The notes: generated by a model not told the origin, from the sequence alone. A stretch of DNA of 64,000 nt from Mycoplasmopsis pullorum (GCF_001900245.1 NZ_CP017813.1:868001-932000); one strand, 5' to 3'. Shown: positions 11,501 through 21,867, numbered from the stretch's first letter. Translations and numbers: made by a program.

Positions 11501-13756
11501 TTTTTCATTTTTAGCTTTTCGCAATGATTCTTCAAATGTTTTTTTAGAAGCTTCTTCATATGTATCATATGTATCTGTGTCAGCTTTAGCAGCTTCTGAT
11601 TTTTCAATCATTTTTTGAAGTTTTTTCATTACTGAATCAACTTTTTGAGCATTGGTTAAAGCATCATTAAAGACTGAAAGTTTCTTGTCGTTAGTAGAAG
11701 CATCATTTTTCATTGCTTCATTCACTTGATCTATAAAATGAGTTTTTTGAGCAGGTGATAAATTACTTAATTGATTAATTTTTTCTAATGTATCAAAGTA
11801 ATTTCAAAGAGTTTTAATCTTGTCGATTTCATTTTGAACTGCAGAAGTAGTAACCATCTTACTTTCTTTTGTACGAAAAACATCTTTTAAGACTGCATTG
11901 AAAGTATCCTTGTATGTCTGGTCGTAATTGTTAAATGAAGGATTATGTCTTCTAAAGTCAGCTGATTTTTTAAATAAAAGATTTAACTCTTCCATTTTTG
12001 AATCAACATCTTTAATTCTTCCGTTATTTTGGTTATCAATATCAATTAATTCTTTTAATTGTTCTTCATTTTGAGTTAATTTAACTAATCTTACAAATTC
12101 TTCACGTTGTGCTTTATTTAGATTAATAAAATTAGCTGGATTTTCAACGAATTTTTTAGCTTTAAGTCTCTTAAGTTTAAAATCATTAATTACATATTTA
12201 GCATTAAAGATTAAACGGTTTGGATCTTTTGGATCAACTTGAGCATCTGAAATTTCAATATCTCAAATATCTTCTTCAAAATTGCTAATTTCAGTTTTTA
12301 ATGTTCAAGTAGGGAATACATCAGGATTATCATTAGTTGTTTTGGTAGTTCAAAAATCTCTAGCAGTTTCCAAATCAATTGAACCAAAAGTACGTGAATA
12401 TCAAGTGTCGACATTTCTTCTTTTTTTATCTACATCTAAATTAATTTCGCTATCAGGAACTTGAACTCCTGCTTGATCTGTTCCTTTAGGTTTAACTAAT
12501 GTAAATTTAACCGACTCAGGTAATTTATATTCAACGTTTTTTTCACGGTATTCTTTAATGTCGATTGAATAGTTTTGACGTGCAGGATTAACATCAGCTG
12601 CTTTTCAGTTAAAACTATAAACATTAACATTTTTATCAAATGTTGTTCAACCGGCCATTACATAAGCTAATCCACCAGTATTTTTATTATCAAACATCAA
12701 TTGATTTTTACGAGTTTTAAATGTAATTTTAAATCAGTTTTGATCGTTGAAATCTACTGTAGCAGGTTTTGGACCGGTGTTGTAACCAAAACCAAGAATT
12801 GTACCTACGTTATCTTGGAATTTTTTACTCATTTGTCAATTATTAGGTCAGCTATTACCTGATTTAACAGTTCCATCAACAATTGATTTAGGTGGATATA
12901 AAAACCTATTACCACCTTTTTGATTTATAAGATTTTCAAGTTCACTTCTTCAGTGATCTATAAAGTAAGCTCTAATTGGTTGCGAATCCGCACTAGCACC
13001 GTTACGTCAATCAGTTAAAAGATCTGCATACTTAACATTAGGTTGTCAAGTAGGTTCTAATCTTCAAGTACCTTCTCAAGTAACAAGTGAAGATGTCCAT
13101 CTGTTGTAGCTAGTTAAATAACCCAATCATTCTGAATTATATTTGTTTGGAATCGGAATGTCTTTAACAATATTATTCATCTTAAACTCAAGATCATTAA
13201 GATTATTTGTGATTCTTGGAGCTTTTAGTGTTTTATAAACTTCTTCAGATTGAGTGTTTTTATAAACTGTAATTTCTACACTGTCTTCCACAAATTCTAG
13301 TGCTTTAGATAATACAATACCAAAGCGTGGTGAAGAGCTTCACATATCAAAATCATATCCCTCGATTTTTAAGAATGGAGCGGTTCGGTTAAACGTAACT
13401 TCTCACTCTTGCTCACTTTCGTATCAAAGATCTTGATTTTCTAATTTATTATCTCTTTCACCTTTCATTTTGATGGTTGCAATAGAATAATCTGTATTAC
13501 CATAAAGAGTTCTATCAAAACCTTGATTAAAGTAATAGTTGCTTTTAAGAGTACCATCTTTGAAGTTGTATTGATAGTGCTGTGGATTTGTAAAAGTCAT
13601 TTTACTTTTATCAGCAAAAGCAATTGAAAGCGGTATCTCACCAACAACAGAGACGTCATTTAAATCAGTTTCATTAGTTGAAGCCGAAAGCACTAAAGCA
13701 GGGGATGCAATAGTGATAATTCCAAATGATCCTAAAACTATTTTCATTTTTTTCAT
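8528..13756 (-). CDS. Second large GA/FIVAR-module surface protein (paralog)
   Basis: 1,742 residues, almost the same length and architecture as its neighbour at 3089-8311: MKKMKIVLGSFGIITIASPAL signal peptide, shared head motifs (TFTNPQHYQYNFKDGTLK; NWKAADVNP-like), about seven GA-like modules (YLNNAQKSDFIYEI, NLSDAEKEHFNELA, HLNDSDKEQLIDKI) in a coiled-coil rod, and a C-terminal helix ending AKNKKSK. The pair arose by tandem duplication. Each gene has its own terminator and upstream region, so they are likely transcribed separately. Unlike its neighbour, this copy has an 18-base poly(A) tract directly before a TAAAAT box about 130 bases upstream, a known mycoplasma switch design. Function as an adhesin or albumin binder is inference. 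Confidence 0.8.
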
Positions 13757-13884
13757 TTTTTACCTCATATCATGAAAATTAATAAAATTCTTATTTAGTT
13801 CGAAAATGATCGACATTGTCCAAAAAACTTTCTAAAAAGAGAACTTTTAAACTTTAGTTTAATAAGTTAATAATGCCTATTTAA

Positions 13885-13911
13885 ATTTTAATCTTTTTTT
13901 TTTTTTTTTTT
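13885..13911 (-). promoter_or_regulatory. Poly(A)18 tract next to a TAAAAT box (candidate phase-variable promoter)
   Basis: On the minus strand 18 consecutive A (13911 to 13894) are followed by GAT and TAAAAT (13890-13885), about 130 bases before the ATG at 13756. In Mycoplasma hyorhinis vlp genes a poly(A) tract in the -35/-10 spacer controls expression by length changes. The position here is consistent with that, but I see no convincing -35. Confidence 0.45.
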
Positions 13912-13962
13912 GCAGAAGTGAGAGATTTTCACAAATTTTTCTTTAAGCTCCAAAGAAATAAA

Positions 13963-14003
13963 AAAACAGACTAAATCTTAGTCGAGATCTAATCTGTTTT
14001 TAG
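13963..14003 (-). terminator. Terminator of the PTS EIIBC gene
   Basis: The minus strand forms a long stem, ACAGATTAGATC paired with GATTTAGTCTGT allowing G-U pairs, flanked by AAAA and a T run, directly after the EIIBC stop codon at 14014. Confidence 0.8.
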
Positions 14004-14013
14004 CTTTATTTAA

Positions 14014-15609
14014 CTATTGTGCAATTCATTTTTGGAATTCTTTTTTTCCAAGTGTTTTAGTTCAAATTACTGTTGAAACAATTGCGACAATTGAAGTAAT
14101 TAAGTTACCAATTACCATTTTTACACCGTTTGACATTGTTGCATGAATAACGAAGTTATATGGTAATTTTGAGTAATATGCTAATTCTCCTTCAGTTATT
14201 TTTCAGTTGAATTGAAGTGCATTTCCAATTCAAGAAGCTGATCCTAGCGAGTTGGCGTATGTTTGACTCATTCCTAATCAGAATCCACCAAATGCTGAAG
14301 CAATTGCACCACATAAAATAGGGTATTTAAGTGGTAAGTTAACCCCAAATAATGCTGGTTCAGTAATTCCTAAATTAGCTGAAACTGATGAAGAAACAAC
14401 TTTTGAAACTTGTTTATCTGACTTATAAGTTAACATCACGATTAACAATCCAAATCCTACCATACCTTGAGCGATATTTGATACGGTTGCAATCGGTGTA
14501 ATTCAAGTCATCGCTGCACCTTCATTTGTAGTATTAGCAATTAAAATTGTTTCAATTGGTAAAAGACCTTGGTGTAATCCGGTAATAACCAAGAATGGAT
14601 AAATAAATGCAATAACTGCTCCACCTAATCCAAAGAATGGAAAGTTTGTGTAATGTCAGATTTTGCTAAATAATCATCCAAATCCATCTGAAATGCTACG
14701 TCCAATTGGACCTAAAATTCAGAATCCAAAGAAAACAGCCCCGATTACAGTTGCAAGTGGAACACTTAGGATTGCGAATGATTCGTGTGAGAATCTAGTT
14801 ACTAATTTTTCAATTCAGTATCCTAAGTAAACAATCATTAAGACTGGAATAACTTGAGCTTGGTATCCAATTAACGAGAAGTTAAAGAATCCTCATTCTT
14901 TTGGAAATAATGTGTATGCTATATTTTGAACATCTAAGTCTTTTGGACTTACTTTTTCACCTAAATTTGCTAGTGCATAGCTACTTTGTGATCAAGAATT
15001 CATTAGTGATGGTGCAACCATAATCGCACCAATTGCAAGACCATAAAATGGATTTCCACCAAATTTTTTCATTGCTGTATAACCAACAAAGACTGGTAAA
15101 GATCCTAAAATTCCTCCACCAATAATGTCAAAGAATTTCATTAATCCCTGAACACTGTAGTTATTTGAACCAAGAGCTCCTAAAAAGCTATTTAAGGCTA
15201 AAGAAATCCCTCCGGCAATAAAAATTGGAATTAAAGGGATAAAAATTTCAGCAAATGCACGTACTGCTGATCTAGTATTTAAAAATAAGTTATCTTTAAA
15301 TGAAACACCTTTGTCTCATTTAAAAGTTTTAGTTTTAGTTTCTTGTGCTAAAGAAACGTTGTGAACTTTTTGATATTGTTCAAATACTTTGTTAACTAAT
15401 CCAGCACCAAAGATAATTTGAACTTCACCATTAGCAATGTTAACACCTTTGGCTAATTGAATTTTTTCCAATTGTTCTTTGTTAACTAGATTTACGTCTT
15501 CAACGACTACTCTAAATCTGGTGGCACAGTGATAAACTTTTTTAATGTTTGTTTCACCACCAACACCTTGGTCGATTTGAGAGCTAATCTCTTTTCAATC
15601 GTATTTCAT
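14014..15609 (-). CDS. scrA: PTS sucrose-type EIIBC permease
   Basis: 531 residues. The N-terminal EIIB domain carries the phosphorylation motif HCATRFR around residue 28 and the C-terminal EIIC domain has the multi-helix membrane part with the diagnostic GITEPALFGV loop. No EIIA domain is fused, so another EIIA must supply phosphate. It imports and phosphorylates a disaccharide or glucoside at the membrane. Sucrose is inferred from the divergent neighbour, a sucrose-6-phosphate hydrolase/fructokinase fusion; trehalose or a beta-glucoside transporter would look alike by sequence. The gene has AAAGGA before ATG, an extended -10 (TGCTAAAAT at 15643-15635) and an overlapping palindrome, so it is probably repressed in the absence of sugar. 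Confidence 0.8.
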
Positions 15610-15634
15610 AATTTCCTTTCTATAATCGCAAAAT

Positions 15635-15660
15635 ATTTTAGCATAATATAAAATATTATG
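15635..15660 (-). promoter_or_regulatory. EIIBC promoter with overlapping operator-like palindrome
   Basis: The minus strand has TGCTAAAAT (extended -10, core at 15640-15635). Immediately upstream is a perfect 8-3-8 inverted repeat, CATAATAT AAA ATATTATG, at 15642-15660, where a repressor would block RNA polymerase. No regulator gene is adjacent, so the binding protein is unknown. Confidence 0.5.
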
Positions 15661-15742
15661 TTTTTGATTCAAATACACAAACAAAGAATAAGTGGAATCA
15701 TTTTAAAAAGCTTAAATCTATTAATTAAGATTAAAAACCAGA

Positions 15743-15748
15743 TATAAT
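15743..15748 (+). promoter_or_regulatory. -10 box of the sucrose hydrolase/kinase gene
   Basis: A perfect TATAAT lies 37 bases before the ATG at 15786. No clear -35 element is visible. The ribosome-binding site is weak (AGTAGG). Confidence 0.55.
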
Positions 15749-15785
15749 TTATTGCGAAAATTTAAGACAATTAAAAGTAGGTTTT

Positions 15786-18227
15786 ATGTTTAATTCAAAA
15801 AAAGAAAAAATTAATTACTATAATCAAGAACTTGAAAAAATGCAAAAATTAGCTAAAAAAGACTATTATGCGAACCGTTTTGCATTTAAAAACACTTCTC
15901 AGATCAAAATTAATCAAAAATTAAGAAATGCGAGTCCTTTCTTAAATGCAATCCACCTAAGTCCTTTTGCTGGATTGATGAATGATCCAAATGGATTAAT
16001 CTATTTTAAAGGTTATTACTACATTTTTTATCAAAACGTACCGCAAATTGCAATGCACAAAACAAAACTTTGAAGTGCGTACCGAACCAAAGATTTTAAA
16101 GAATACGAAGATTTAGAAATTTTAATTACTCCAAGTATCGCAGAAGATTTTGACGGAGTTTTTAGTGGTGGAGCAATTAATGTTGATGGTAAATTAGTCG
16201 CTTATTATACCGGTAATACTAAAAAATGATTTAATGAAACTGAATTTGAACGCGGATCGGCCACAATTATGTGTGAATTTGACGAAAATAAACTTCAGTT
16301 TTTAACTAAAAAAGTGTTGTTTAATGTGGACAAAAACGTCTACACTGGGGACTTTCGCGACCCATTTCCTTATTATGAAGATGGTAACTATTATCTATTC
16401 CATGGTGCACAACTAAAAGATGTGAAAAAAGGTGCAATTTCAATTTATTCTTCAAAGCAACATGATTCAAACTTTAAATTACTTGGTACCTTAAAAATTA
16501 ATAATTTCGCAACACCTGATGCTTATATGTATGAGTGTCCAATCTACTTTAAACTGGATGGTTATGATGTTTTAAGCTTTTCAACCCAGGGACAAAAATA
16601 TTACTTAAATGATTTTGAAAAGAATGACCACGTTTTATTTTTAATAGGAAAAATGGACTTTCAAAAATGTGAATTTGACACTTATTGAGTACAACATTCA
16701 GACTTAGGTTTTGATTTTTATGCTTGTCAAACATTTAATAATACACCAGGGCAAGAAGTGATTTATCAAGGTTGAGCAGCTAAACCGCAAGATTTTGAAA
16801 TAGCAACATTTAAACATGGATACGCTCACCATTTAAACTTTCCAAGAATTTTATCAATTCAGAATAATCATTTATACCAAAAACCTTATTTAATAGATAA
16901 TTTGGTCAAAAGTACACAAGAAATTAAAACTGAAAAAATCCTACTTGAACATAAACCTTATTTACTTAAATTAAAGACGCAAAATGACTTTAAAATTAGA
17001 TTATCAAATGCACAAAATGATGATATTTTATTCGCTTATGAAAATGATGTTTTAGTTGCGGATCGTTCAAATATGTCAATTTTAGAAGCGGTGGACACTG
17101 GTTTAATTTACAAAAGAAAAGTCGAAAATATTAATAATTTAGAAATTATTATTGATAACTCATTTATTGAAATTTTTATTAATGATGGTGCTGAAGTTTT
17201 TAGTTCAAAATACTTCATTAATGGTCAAAAATATTTAGAAATTGAAAATGCAAAAGGAGAAATTATGGAATTACAGGAATTTAATCAAACTCACAAGAAA
17301 TCTAAAATTGTAATTCTCCCTGGGGAAGCTTTAATCGACCAGTACAACACAGTTGAGGGGAAACTTAAAAAAGTTGGTGGTGCTCCTTTAAACGTCGCTG
17401 GGGCTATTCAATTATTAAATGATAAAACTTACTTTCTAGGGACAATTGGAAACGATGAAAACGGACACATAATCAAAAATTTCTTTGAAACGAATAAATT
17501 AAATCAAGAATTTTTAGAACAAATTAACCAAGCTACTACCGTAGCTAATGTTATTTTAGATCCAAATGGTGAACGTAATTTCGAATTCCAAAGAGGGGCA
17601 GATGCACATTTAAAATTATCTGAAAATCTAGAATTTGACGTGTTGGTTTTATCATCAGCAACCGCTTTTTTAGGTGGTGAATTATACGAAACTTACCAAA
17701 AATTATTAGATAAAGCTAAAAAAACTAACAAAATTGTCTTTTTTGATCCAAATTATCGTGATGCTCTCTATTCAACTCAATTAGATGATTTTAAAGAAAA
17801 AACTATTAATTTTATTAATCAATCAGACGTTATTAAATTATCTGATGAAGAATTGGAGTTAGTTTTAGATATTAAATTAGATGAAATTGAAAAATTAAAC
17901 CAATTTAAGAACAAATTATTCTTAATTACTCTTGGAGAAAAAGGAACATTAGTATTTATCAATAATCAATCAAAAGTTATTCCGACAATTTCTGCAACAG
18001 TAGTCGATACTACTGGAGCTGGTGATTCATTTTTTGGATACTTTATTGCTCAATTTATTGAACACAATTTTGATTTTACAAATCTAAAAATTGAAGATTT
18101 TGAACACATTGTCTTTAAATCAAATATTTGTGCTTCATTTGTAATTCAAAAACACGGTGCAATTGAATCATTGCCATCAGTTTATGAAATAGAAAGTAAA
18201 TTTAATGAAGAACTTTTGAAAAAATAA
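15786..18227 (+). CDS. Fused GH32 sucrose-6-phosphate hydrolase and PfkB fructokinase
   Basis: 813 residues in one frame. Residues ~45-490 are a GH32 beta-fructosidase: LMNDPNG (nucleophile D67), FRDPFPYY (D192) and MYECPIYF (acid/base E250) are all present. Residues ~495-813 are a PfkB sugar kinase with VGGAPLNVAGA, a DPNYRDALY segment and DTTGAGDSFFGYF (741-753, catalytic D747), as in fructokinases. The two enzymes catalyse consecutive steps: sucrose-6-phosphate to glucose-6-phosphate plus fructose, then fructose phosphorylation. They are usually separate genes (scrB, scrK). The region after the nucleophile (QNVPQIAMHKTKLW) differs from the usual GH32 consensus. An in-frame AAGGAG and ATG at 17254-17267 lie exactly at the domain junction, so a free kinase might also be made. 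It is divergent from the EIIBC gene. Confidence 0.85.
17254..17267 (+). promoter_or_regulatory. Internal ribosome-binding site and ATG at the GH32/PfkB junction
   Basis: AAGGAG at 17254-17259 is followed after five bases by ATG (17265), in frame with the fusion. Translation from here would give a ~320-residue protein beginning MELQEFNQTHKKSK, the normal size of a fructokinase. Confidence 0.55.
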
Positions 18228-18426
18228 ATTCGTCCTTTTTTCATTAATATTTTTCATAATTGGAGTTGCTTTTGGAATTTGATTTTCTGTGATAATTTAT
18301 TACGCATTAGAATCTGCATTTCCGTGATACGGTTGAATAGTTGTCCCGGCTTGTGTCGGTCTAATCTCCTTTTTATTAGTTTATGGAATTCTGAATTTAT
18401 TTGGACTACTCAAGAAATATTTTTAA
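18205..18426 (+). CDS. Small two-helix membrane protein
   Basis: 73 residues, starting inside the last codons of the kinase (overlap 23 bases, other frame) and using three TGA Trp codons. It has two hydrophobic segments (FVLFSLIFFIIGVAFGIWF and PACVGLISFLLVYGILNLF) separated by a short polar loop and ends LLKKYF. A positively charged start and end are typical of a small integral membrane protein. No family is recognised. Translational coupling to the kinase and the terminator right after it suggest it is a real member of the sucrose transcript. There is no clear Shine-Dalgarno, so this remains moderate. Confidence 0.5.
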
Positions 18427-18441
18427 AACTTCTTAAGAAGA

Positions 18442-18472
18442 AAAAGTACAAGCATATTGCCTGTACTTTTTA
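18442..18472. terminator. Terminator between the sucrose transcript and the hsd locus
   Basis: Stem AAAAGTACA / TGTACTTTT with an eleven-base loop. T runs on both strands mean it can end the rightward sucrose transcript and the leftward hsd transcript, whose last stop is at 18484. Confidence 0.75.
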
Positions 18473-18483
18473 TATCGAACTTT

Positions 18484-19081
18484 TTACTTTTTAGTTAACT
18501 TTTCTAAATAATGAAAAATCTTATCCCTATAATATTCATATTGCTGCTGTCTTTTTTGTTCTTCAACCGGAAGACCGACATTTAAGTCTTTGCAAATAGA
18601 CTCAAAATTATCAAGTACTTTGACTATTTTGTTTTGTATTTTAAGTGAAGGTAATGAAATTCTGATGTTTGAAACAACATTGCTCATTAATTTTGCGTTA
18701 GCTGTTTCTCTTTTGACATATTTACTCATATTTAATGTTAAAAAGTAATATAGATATTTAATAGAAACAAAATCAACACAAACATCTATTAAACCACAAA
18801 CATTAGTTATACTAAATTTGCCTTTTCGATAAAAAATAGTTCATGCTTTAGCTCCGTCTGTTGTTCAAGTTAAAAATTCACCATCAAAATCGTATGTATT
18901 AATTTTACCAAGCTCTCCGTTATTTTCTGTTTGAGAAGAATAAACAGGAAATAAACCAAAATTTTTTTGAATTTCTTCTTTACTAATGACTCTTCCTCTT
19001 TTAATATGAGAAATAAAGTCTAATGGAACATCAACAACAATCTTTTCGAAGATAAATTGAAGTACCTTAATTATTCCGCGG
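18484..19081 (-). CDS. Start-less half-S cassette 2 (one TRD plus conserved helix)
   Basis: An open frame of about 199 codons running from the GA repeat at the end of the upstream hsdS to TAA at 18484. It contains a single target-recognition domain (HIKRGRVISKEEIQ... WTTDGAKAWTIFY) and a conserved region ([19 protein letters not shown] ... QQQYEYYRDKIF). There is no ATG, GTG or TTG at its beginning and no ribosome-binding site. It is open only in the frame that hsdS would enter if the GA tract had 7 or 10 units instead of 9; the fusion would be 605-607 residues with three recognition domains. As it stands it is silent, unless ribosomes slip or recombination moves it. Confidence 0.75.
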
Positions 19082-20305
19082 TCTCTCTCTCTCTCTCTCG
19101 TTGGCGGGTGTCGCGTCTACTTTACCGGTTTCTAAATATTTAAATATAGCATCACGATAGTATTCGTATTGCTCTTGTCTTTTTTTCTCTTCTGCAGGAA
19201 GTCCAATTTTTAAGTCTTTACAGATAGCTTCAAAGTTATCAAGTACTTTGACTATTTTTTCTTGTGTTTTAAGTGAAGGTATTGATACTTTTAATGTTGA
19301 TAAAGATGTCTTTTTCAATCCTGGTATTCCACTACCTTGAACTAAATCGAATATTTTATTTTGATTAGATTGTAAATAGAAAAATAAAAATCTATTTAAA
19401 ATTTCATTCGAAATAATTTTTAACGAATAGCAATGAGATCCTTGATAAAAATCTTCATACATTCATTGAACATAACCAGCATTAGATCCACCTTGGCTTA
19501 TTATAATTGTGTTTTTAGTGTTATTAAATTTTGTGGAATTTCCACTTTTATTTATTCCACCATTCATATAGGGATATAGTCCATTTTCAACAATATCGTT
19601 TTTAAAAGGTTGCTTACCTATGTTTATTTGTGCTATTTCACTTAATTTTTTTGTTAAAAAATTAACATCATTTGACAAATTGTTGTTTGACAACAATTTG
19701 TCTCTATAAAATTTATATTGCTCGTCCCTCGCCTTCAGCTCCGCCTTCAGCTCCGCTGAATACTCGATAAATTTGTCAAGAATTTCAACTATTTTGTTTT
19801 GAATTTCAAGAGGTGGAAGAGGGAATGATAAGGTATTAATTATGTTTGAATTTATATTATTTATTGTTGTAGAATTTAGTGAAAAAGATAAATGATCTTT
19901 AAAAATATTAGAATTTAAAACGTAATACAAATATTTATTATTTAATAAGTTACTTTTAGTTCTAATTGCCGCAATAAAACCACCAAAAGGAATATTTAAA
20001 TCTTCATTTACATAAGCGATTTTCCCTACGTGTGTTTTAGATCCGGAACTTATACACATTAAAATATCATTTTTTAAAGCTTTTTTATTATCTGGTATAT
20101 TGACGCTTTTGTCAATAAATTTCATATTGTTTAAATCCAGATTATAGTTATTTAATAATATGTTATCAGCTCTTATTATCGGCGTTCCACCAAGATCATT
20201 TGTTTCTTCAGATTTTTTATAGGTCAATCCTCTTACAAAAATTGCATAATCTTGAAATTTTACTTTTTCAAAATTATCCATAAATAATCCATCAAATAAC
20301 TTCAT
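19067..20305 (-). CDS. hsdS: Type I restriction specificity subunit HsdS (copy 2)
   Basis: 412 residues: first recognition domain (~1-150), central conserved helix ([16 protein letters not shown] ... [10 protein letters not shown]), second domain (~225-340, SQGGSNAGYVQW) and C-terminal conserved helix ([14 protein letters not shown]). The central linker reads SAELKAELKARDE with two 12-base units (19731-19754); the other hsdS has one. The ATG overlaps the hsdM2 stop (TAATG), so the subunits are translationally coupled. The C-terminus [11 protein letters not shown] is produced by a (GA)9 tract at 19082-19099 and stops three codons later. HsdS selects the DNA sequence in the M2S and R2M2S complexes. 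Confidence 0.9.
19082..19099 (-). repeat. (GA)9 microsatellite at the end of hsdS copy 2
   Basis: Nine TC units on the plus strand (GA on the coding strand). With nine units the frame ends at a nearby TAA; with 7 or 10 it continues into the half-S cassette. Confidence 0.9.
19674..19702. repeat. 12-base inverted repeat inside hsdS copy 2
   Basis: GACAAATTGTTG and CAACAATTTGTC face each other across five bases, coding for DKLLSNNNLSND just after the central conserved helix. The same inverted repeat occurs at the matching place in hsdS copy 1 (about 23202-23230). Confidence 0.7.
19731..19754 (-). repeat. Two 12-base direct repeats in the HsdS central linker
   Basis: The 12-base unit coding for four residues (AELK) occurs twice here and once (23256-23267) in hsdS copy 1. 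In EcoR124I and EcoR124II a change from two to three four-residue TAEL units alters the spacing of the recognised half-sites. Confidence 0.8.
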
Positions 20306-21867
20306 TATTCTTCACCTTCAAGTTCAGCAATGATTTTATCAATTTCGTCACGTAAAACCGCTTGACGTGCAACAATTTCTTTAAGTTCCTCATTAAGCTT
20401 TTTAATATCAATAACTTCTCTTGTATCTTCTTTTTCAACGTAAGAATTAACAGAAAGATTGTAATCATTATCTTCAATTTCTTGTCTTGTAGCAACTCTG
20501 CAATAATTAATAACATCTTTTTTATCGTTGTAAATTTGTAAAATATCTTCAATATTTTGGTCTGTTAATTTGTTTTTCTTTGTTATTTTGACAAAGAAAC
20601 TTGATGCATCAATAAATTTAACACTTGAATCAAATCTGTTTTTCTTTAACACCAAAATACATGTTTCAATTCCTGTTCCAAAAAATAAATTATCAGGTAA
20701 CTTAATAACAGAATCAACATAGTTGTTTTCAACTAAATATTTACGAATTTTTTGTTCAGCACCACCGCGGTACATAATGCCAGGAAAGCAAACAATAGCA
20801 GCGGTTCCATCTTCAGATAAATTATAAAGACTATGTAAAATAAAAGCTCAATCAGCTTTTGATTTAGGAGCAAGCACGCCAGGTCCTTGGTAGCGAGGAT
20901 CATTAATTAATGTTTTATCATCATTTTCGTTTCAACTAATTGAATAAGGTGGATTAGAAACAATAACATCAAAAGGAGCATATTCATCTCCTTGCGGATG
21001 AATTAAAGTATCATCACAATAAATTTTGAATTTATCAAATGGAATATCGTGTAAAAACATATTGATCCGACAAAGGTTATATGTCGTAACATTCTTTTCT
21101 TGTCCGTAAATTCCATTTTTAATATTTTCAGTACCTAAAAGTTTAACCGCTTGTAAAAGTAATGAACCTGAACCAGCACACATATCATAAATTTTCTTGA
21201 TTTTACTTTTATCGCCAATAGCTAATTTAACAAGCAATTTACTTACTTCTTGCGGAGTAAAATATTCACCTCCACTTTTACCTGCATTTGAAGCATACAT
21301 CCCCATCAAGTACTCGTAAGCATCACCAAAAAGGTCGATGGTATTATCTTGTAAATTACCAAGATTCATACTTGCGATACCTTTTAAAAGCGAAGTTAAT
21401 GTTTTATTTCTTTTAACTACAGTATCACCTAATTTGTTGTTATTGACATCAAAGTCTTGGAATAAACCTTTAAAATCTTCTTCGCTAGCTTTTCCACGTG
21501 CTGAATCTTCAATTGAGCGAAAAATTCTCTCAAGTGTTTCATTAAGATTTTCGTCGTTTTCTGCATTTTTTGCAACATTAGTAAAAAGATCAGCTGGTTT
21601 AATGAAAAAACCTAAATCATTAGCTATTCCATCAATTGTTTCTTTATCTATTTCTCCTTGATATAAAGCGTAATCAAAATCTTGATCATCTTCTTTGGTT
21701 GATTCATTAATTTTATAAGTAATTTTTTCAGATAAAAATCGATAAAACATTCCACCTAGAACATAGTTCTTAAAGTCTCATCCATCAACGCTACCTCTTA
21801 GTTTATCAGCTATATTTCAAATTGTTTTTTGTAATTCACTACGTTCTAATTCTTTCTTGTTGTCCAT
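20305..21867 (-). CDS. hsdM: Type I DNA methyltransferase subunit HsdM (copy 2)
   Basis: 520 residues. Contains the N6-adenine methyltransferase signature: [14 protein letters not shown] before motif [13 protein letters not shown] (~227, AdoMet binding) and motif IV NPPYS (~304, catalytic). It is nearly identical to copy 1 at 23833-25395, with scattered substitutions only, and has exactly the same length. A GGAGAGG ribosome-binding site precedes the ATG, and its stop overlaps hsdS. HsdM with HsdS forms the methylase that protects host DNA. Confidence 0.93.

Noticed and set aside
3200-13700. Regularly spaced similar segments that might suggest a CRISPR array
   Set aside because: They are coding repeats of GA/FIVAR modules, degenerate at DNA level and ~100 codons apart; no short identical repeats with unique spacers were seen.
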